64,000 nucleotides of DNA, taken from positions 1-64,000 of IMG/VR virus record IMGVR_UViG_3300022562_001990. One strand, given 5' to 3'. This document shows positions 60,631-64,000 of this stretch, piece by piece; position 1 is the first letter of the stretch; every line of letters begins with the position of its first letter. Both the position numbers and the translations under genes were made by a program. The notes under the pieces are model-generated. The model was not told the DNA's origin. It worked only from the letters and a program-made list of their open reading frames with translations, and did not search any database. The stretch comes from a virus.

Positions 60631-61596
60631 GTGTGGAACGGGGTAAATCCTAGCGCCAACCTCATCCTTTACGGGACTCTCGGGGAAGAAAGCGTCAAGC
60701 ACCCAGGAACCTACCGGTTCACTTCGACGATGGGGCATCCGTTTCCCAATGCCCTTCTCCTGACCCCCGACGCCGATACCGATGGCGGAGGCGAGTTCAC
60801 GAAACCTCGCCCCGGATCCCAATGCGTAGCCGTGACTACCGCCGACGGGGGCCAGTGCTTCATCGTTGGTTTTACCGCCCCGGCTGTCTTCGACGAAAGC
60901 AACGACGACGACCCGGTCCTCGGGCTCCCAGAGGATAACCTCACGTCGGGGGACAAGGTCTATCGAACCAAGGGCGGGGCGACGGTGATTCTCAAGCGCG
61001 GGGGCGCGGTGATGATCGAGGGCGGGGCCGGAACAAGCATCACCCTGAACCCCCTTGAGAAGCAGTGGTGGATGTCTTTCCGCGCATCCAACTTCAAGCA
61101 GAGCGTCGATGGCTACATGGCTCAGCGCGGTCGCAAGGAGCCGGGGACCACGAAGCCTGAGACTGTTCATCGAGAGCAGTTCCTCCATCAGGTCGGTTCG
61201 ACCTACGACCGATTCACGATTGAGCATGGCGACCTGAGCAATAGCGTCCGCAGGTCTCTGGTCCTCGAGGAGGTCACCATCATCTCCAGCTCGGAGCAGA
61301 CCACGGTCAAGACACGAGAGAGGTACTTCAGTGACGGGCACTGGATTGGGGAGGGTCCCAAGTACCAGTGGGGTGGCGAGTCTGCCGATGAGCCCATTGT
61401 CCTCGGCAATGCCCTGGTTGACGCCATGAACACTCTCATGGACATCATCAAGAATCTCAAGGTAAACACAGCCTGGGGGCCTTCCACTCCACCGATTCCT
61501 CCTACCCCCATCGACCTTGAGAGCCTGAAAAGCGAGCTCGGTGATAAGATCCTCTCTACGTTCATGTTCACAACGAAAGAACCTGTGGAGTTCTGA
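60631..61596 (+). CDS. Baseplate spike protein, gpV/gp5-like
   Basis: 321 residues, GTG start. The N-terminal domain (HPGTYRFTSTMGHPFPNALL, then CVAVTTADGGQCFIVGF) has the gp5/gpV OB-fold pattern; the middle (GGATVILKRGGAVMIEGGAG) has the repeats of a triple-stranded beta helix. There is no lysozyme domain, so it is a simple spike rather than T4-type gp5. The C-terminus is helical and Pro-rich. It is separated from the main baseplate operon. Confidence 0.72.
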   Translation: MWNGVNPSANLILYGTLGEESVKHPGTYRFTSTMGHPFPNALLLTPDADTDGGGEFTKPRPGSQCVAVTTADGGQCFIVGFTAPAVFDESNDDDPVLGLPEDNLTSGDKVYRTKGGATVILKRGGAVMIEGGAGTSITLNPLEKQWWMSFRASNFKQSVDGYMAQRGRKEPGTTKPETVHREQFLHQVGSTYDRFTIEHGDLSNSVRRSLVLEEVTIISSSEQTTVKTRERYFSDGHWIGEGPKYQWGGESADEPIVLGNALVDAMNTLMDIIKNLKVNTAWGPSTPPIPPTPIDLESLKSELGDKILSTFMFTTKEPVEF

Positions 61597-62048
61597 TGCC
61601 ACTCGGAGCTCACATCACGACGCTCGGCGACGGCTTCAAGATTCTGTTTGATGCCGAGAAGGCTCCGCAAACCACTCCGGAGGCGGCTCGGGTATGGGCC
61701 AAGGCCTACACCGACTGGGCCAAGATCGGAGGAGTTCCAGCCGCAACCGCCAAGGAAGCCCCTCTCGCGGCCGCACTCACGACCGCCTTCAACCCCGAGC
61801 TCGCTGGCGGCGGGCCTCCCCTTTTCATTCAGGCCCTTGTGACATTTTGGGCAGGGCTACCGGTCCCAGAGCAGGCAGGGATCGTGTCTGCAATCATTCC
61901 CTCCGGGAGTGTCAGCAGTCCGCAGCCAGACGACGCAACCCCAGACCAGCAAGCACAGGGCTTGGCCTCCGTGATCGCTGGATTTACACTCGGATCGGTA
62001 AAGGTGCAGCTGCTGGCGCCGCCAAACCCGATCGTTCCGCTGCTATAG
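61596..62048 (+). CDS. Baseplate-associated small protein
   Basis: 150 residues, TGATG overlap with the spike gene. Ala/Pro-rich helices (KAPQTTPEAARVWAKAYTDW) and a hydrophobic middle; ends with PPNPIVPLL. Probably a baseplate or spike partner because of the coupling. No domain recognised. Confidence 0.55.
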   Translation: MPLGAHITTLGDGFKILFDAEKAPQTTPEAARVWAKAYTDWAKIGGVPAATAKEAPLAAALTTAFNPELAGGGPPLFIQALVTFWAGLPVPEQAGIVSAIIPSGSVSSPQPDDATPDQQAQGLASVIAGFTLGSVKVQLLAPPNPIVPLL

Positions 62049-62056
62049 GAGACCTC

Positions 62057-64000
62057 ATGGAAAACCTTTTCTCAGAAGACCCGATGTTCCGCAGGGTTCA
62101 GTACAAGAAACTCTCGGACAACGTGCGGGAGTGGCAGCAGGAAATCAGCGCCATGGTGGACGAGAAGCTGCCGAAGGACCTCGGCCTCTCCACGACGGTG
62201 ACCTTCCAGAAGGTGGACGACGAGAAAGGGTACGCCGTCGGATCGGCAGTTGCCACCGACCCGTCGAACGGGAGCTCGATCGGTATCCCCATCATCGTCA
62301 AGGCCTGGCACCTCGCGCCGCTCGACCTCTTCTTCAAAGATGGGAAGGTCTACCCTCTCAGCGACGACAACCTGGCGAAGCTCTTCTACCAGAGCAGCCT
62401 TGGCGCCGGAATCGCAACCCAGCGCCGTCCTCCGAATCTCACGGATGACGTTTTCGCCGACACTCGCAACCCGCCCATGGGTGGCAAGTACTCCTATTCG
62501 TCTCCCGTCTCGATGCTCAGCATCATCGGCGGAACGCTGGGCGCCAACGATCTGCGCATGCTCAAAACCGCAGTCGAGAAGGACCCGCGGATCCTCGCCG
62601 GCTTCAAGCGTCGCAACAATTTCGATCTCATCTGCAAATACGCCAGCGACAAACCTAAGCCGACGGAGCAGGACGCCGAAAACCGAGAGCGGACCATGTC
62701 CACTTTCACGATCAAGAAGGATGGTCCCAACAAGTACCGGCTCTTCTCGGCTCCAGACGAGGTCTACGACCCCGTCATGGTCTCCACCGATCGCCAGGGC
62801 CTCAAGGCCTTCCTCGACATGCGCAGGGCGGAGCTCTGGGACTATGAGCAAGACCCCTTCATCTGCCTCGATCGCTTCGGACACTTCACCCTGACGCCTC
62901 CGAAGCCTGTCTATGGCCAAGAGGTCGATGGTCCATCCGGCAATGGCGTCGATGGCTCTGGCTCCTACGCCGCAAGCCTTGGGCCACACAGGAACCCCTG
63001 GGTCTTCGACCCTCTTCAGGACGACCGAATCGTCTCCACCGTCGACAAGTTCGGCCGCTACGGAGTCAAGGACAGCGATGGCGTCCTGGCGAAGGGTTGG
63101 GTCATTCCCAACGTGGTTGGATTCGACGGCAACTCGAAGCCGATCAAGCTCTTCCTTGGCAAGGCGCTCGCCTCGATGCAAAGCCGCATCGCAGGAATTC
63201 CAATCAACGACGATGCCGATGTCTCCCTGAAGGCCGACCGCCCAGACACCGGGAAAATCGGCACCCTTGTCTACCGCGACGGAGAGCGGATCCTCGCTAC
63301 GGTACCTTTCCAGGTCACCAGCGTTACGGTCTACAAGAACCTTCGCAGCCTTGGGGTCAACGACTACCAGGGCAAGCAGGCGAACCTCATCCTCTCACCT
63401 AACGTCAACGGCATCGTCAAGCTCACCGACAGCCAGCGCAGCGACCTCGGCCCGCTCATGGGCCCCGGCGACAACTACTTGGTCTCGGCCAAGATGTTCT
63501 TCGTCCGGATGCCTCGCCTATGTACGGTTTCGGAGAGCCCCGACGACTTCAAGAGGATCGCCCTCGAGCACCTCGACAAGAATCCCGTCAAGGTCGCCAC
63601 CGCCAACGGTCGCTACATCTTCCGCGGAGGACAGATCGCCAAGTACGCCTCTGTTCGCCCTCAGGGGAAGACTCCTGTGGGAGAGAAGGTGGCTTTCGAC
63701 TTCAACAACCTCGCTCGCCATGAGGCGGAGTTCCTTTTGAGCTACTGGGGGCTCGACCACACGAAGACCGCAGAGGTTCTCGATGGGGTTCGAAACCGCA
63801 TCCAGCTCGAAGTCCACCACCTTTCCTTCCCCTCGACAGAGCTGCGAGTCAAGACGGCGTCTCCAAGCAAGAAGCGTCTCATCGAAACGATGAAACCGCC
63901 CATTGACGAGCTCGCCAAGATCGCCGCCAGCATCGATGACGCCCAGGCCGTCGATGCCGTCCTGTCGCTTGGGTTCATCAACGAGTCGAATGTGGCCCGG
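62057..64000 (+). CDS. Large virion-type protein, partial (runs off window end)
   Basis: Begins at an ATG at 62057 with TAGGAGACCTC upstream and stays open to the last base, giving 648 residues with no stop. Lys/Asp-rich, mixed alpha/beta. It contains GKVYPLSDDNLAKLFYQSS, a pattern I associate with a large uncharacterised virion protein in big phages, and a long segment with DPFICLDRFGHFTLTPPKP. There is no catalytic motif. It may be a structural protein; the true C-terminus is outside the window. Confidence 0.65.
   Translation, partial: MENLFSEDPMFRRVQYKKLSDNVREWQQEISAMVDEKLPKDLGLSTTVTFQKVDDEKGYAVGSAVATDPSNGSSIGIPIIVKAWHLAPLDLFFKDGKVYPLSDDNLAKLFYQSSLGAGIATQRRPPNLTDDVFADTRNPPMGGKYSYSSPVSMLSIIGGTLGANDLRMLKTAVEKDPRILAGFKRRNNFDLICKYASDKPKPTEQDAENRERTMSTFTIKKDGPNKYRLFSAPDEVYDPVMVSTDRQGLKAFLDMRRAELWDYEQDPFICLDRFGHFTLTPPKPVYGQEVDGPSGNGVDGSGSYAASLGPHRNPWVFDPLQDDRIVSTVDKFGRYGVKDSDGVLAKGWVIPNVVGFDGNSKPIKLFLGKALASMQSRIAGIPINDDADVSLKADRPDTGKIGTLVYRDGERILATVPFQVTSVTVYKNLRSLGVNDYQGKQANLILSPNVNGIVKLTDSQRSDLGPLMGPGDNYLVSAKMFFVRMPRLCTVSESPDDFKRIALEHLDKNPVKVATANGRYIFRGGQIAKYASVRPQGKTPVGEKVAFDFNNLARHEAEFLLSYWGLDHTKTAEVLDGVRNRIQLEVHHLSFPSTELRVKTASPSKKRLIETMKPPIDELAKIAASIDDAQAVDAVLSLGFINESNVAR

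Noticed and set aside
1-64000. tRNA genes, CRISPR arrays, integrase, transposase
   Set aside because: I looked for T-loop-like GTTCGA motifs with flanking stems, regular spaced repeats and recombinase signatures and found none that could be supported.

Overview
This window looks like about 64 kb of a larger genome of a tailed phage (Caudoviricetes) with a contractile tail, that is, a large myovirus. The evidence is a near-complete tail and baseplate run on the + strand (tail-chaperone-like genes, tape measure, hub-like proteins, gp25-like, gpJ-like and gpI-like wedge proteins, fibres and a spike), a portal protein, and a separate gpV/gp5-like baseplate spike. Genes are tightly packed with ATGA-type overlaps and strong Shine-Dalgarno sites. 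The DNA is moderately GC-rich. A signal peptide/membrane/coiled-coil pair that resembles spanins points to a Gram-negative host, but the host cannot be named. I saw no tRNA, CRISPR array, integrase or insertion sequence.

Layout. 1-14.8 kb is mostly - strand: GrpE, a minimal family X DNA polymerase-like protein, tail fibre genes, a DNA adenine methyltransferase, winged-helix and ribbon-helix-helix regulators, an HsdM-like protein, an SNF2-type helicase and several zinc-ribbon proteins. Three short + genes lie among them, including a J-domain protein. 14.9-42.7 kb is + strand tail module: tape measure, baseplate hub, a sigma-like factor, wedge proteins, fibres, a very large beta-helix spike and small membrane proteins. 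It ends at a strong bidirectional terminator. 43.4-51 kb (+) holds head-associated genes, the portal, a holin-like protein and the spanin-like pair, flanked by small - strand membrane protein genes. 51.9-59.1 kb (+) holds a single 2062-residue polypeptide in which RNA polymerase beta and beta-prime are fused, followed by a membrane-associated HExxH metalloprotease-like protein. 59.1-60.5 kb (-) has SSB and two unknowns. 60.6-64 kb (+) has the baseplate spike and a large virion-type protein that runs off the window.

Most notable is a possible private transcription system. It has a fused beta-beta-prime polymerase that keeps the catalytic triad, trigger loop and one zinc site, a sigma-70-like protein encoded inside the baseplate operon, and an 8-base motif (GGCATAAG) found six times, always in a gene gap upstream of - strand genes. 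In three cases it ends 19-23 bases before the start codon. Non-virion genes lie mainly on the - strand, while the polymerase and sigma-like genes are co-oriented with virion genes. I infer that the polymerase may be made late and packaged to read GGCATAAG promoters in the next infection. Other unusual points are two phage-encoded Hsp70 co-chaperones (GrpE and a J protein), the minimal polymerase X, and an 11-bp tandem duplication that knocks the giant tail spike gene out of frame and may be a phase-variation switch.
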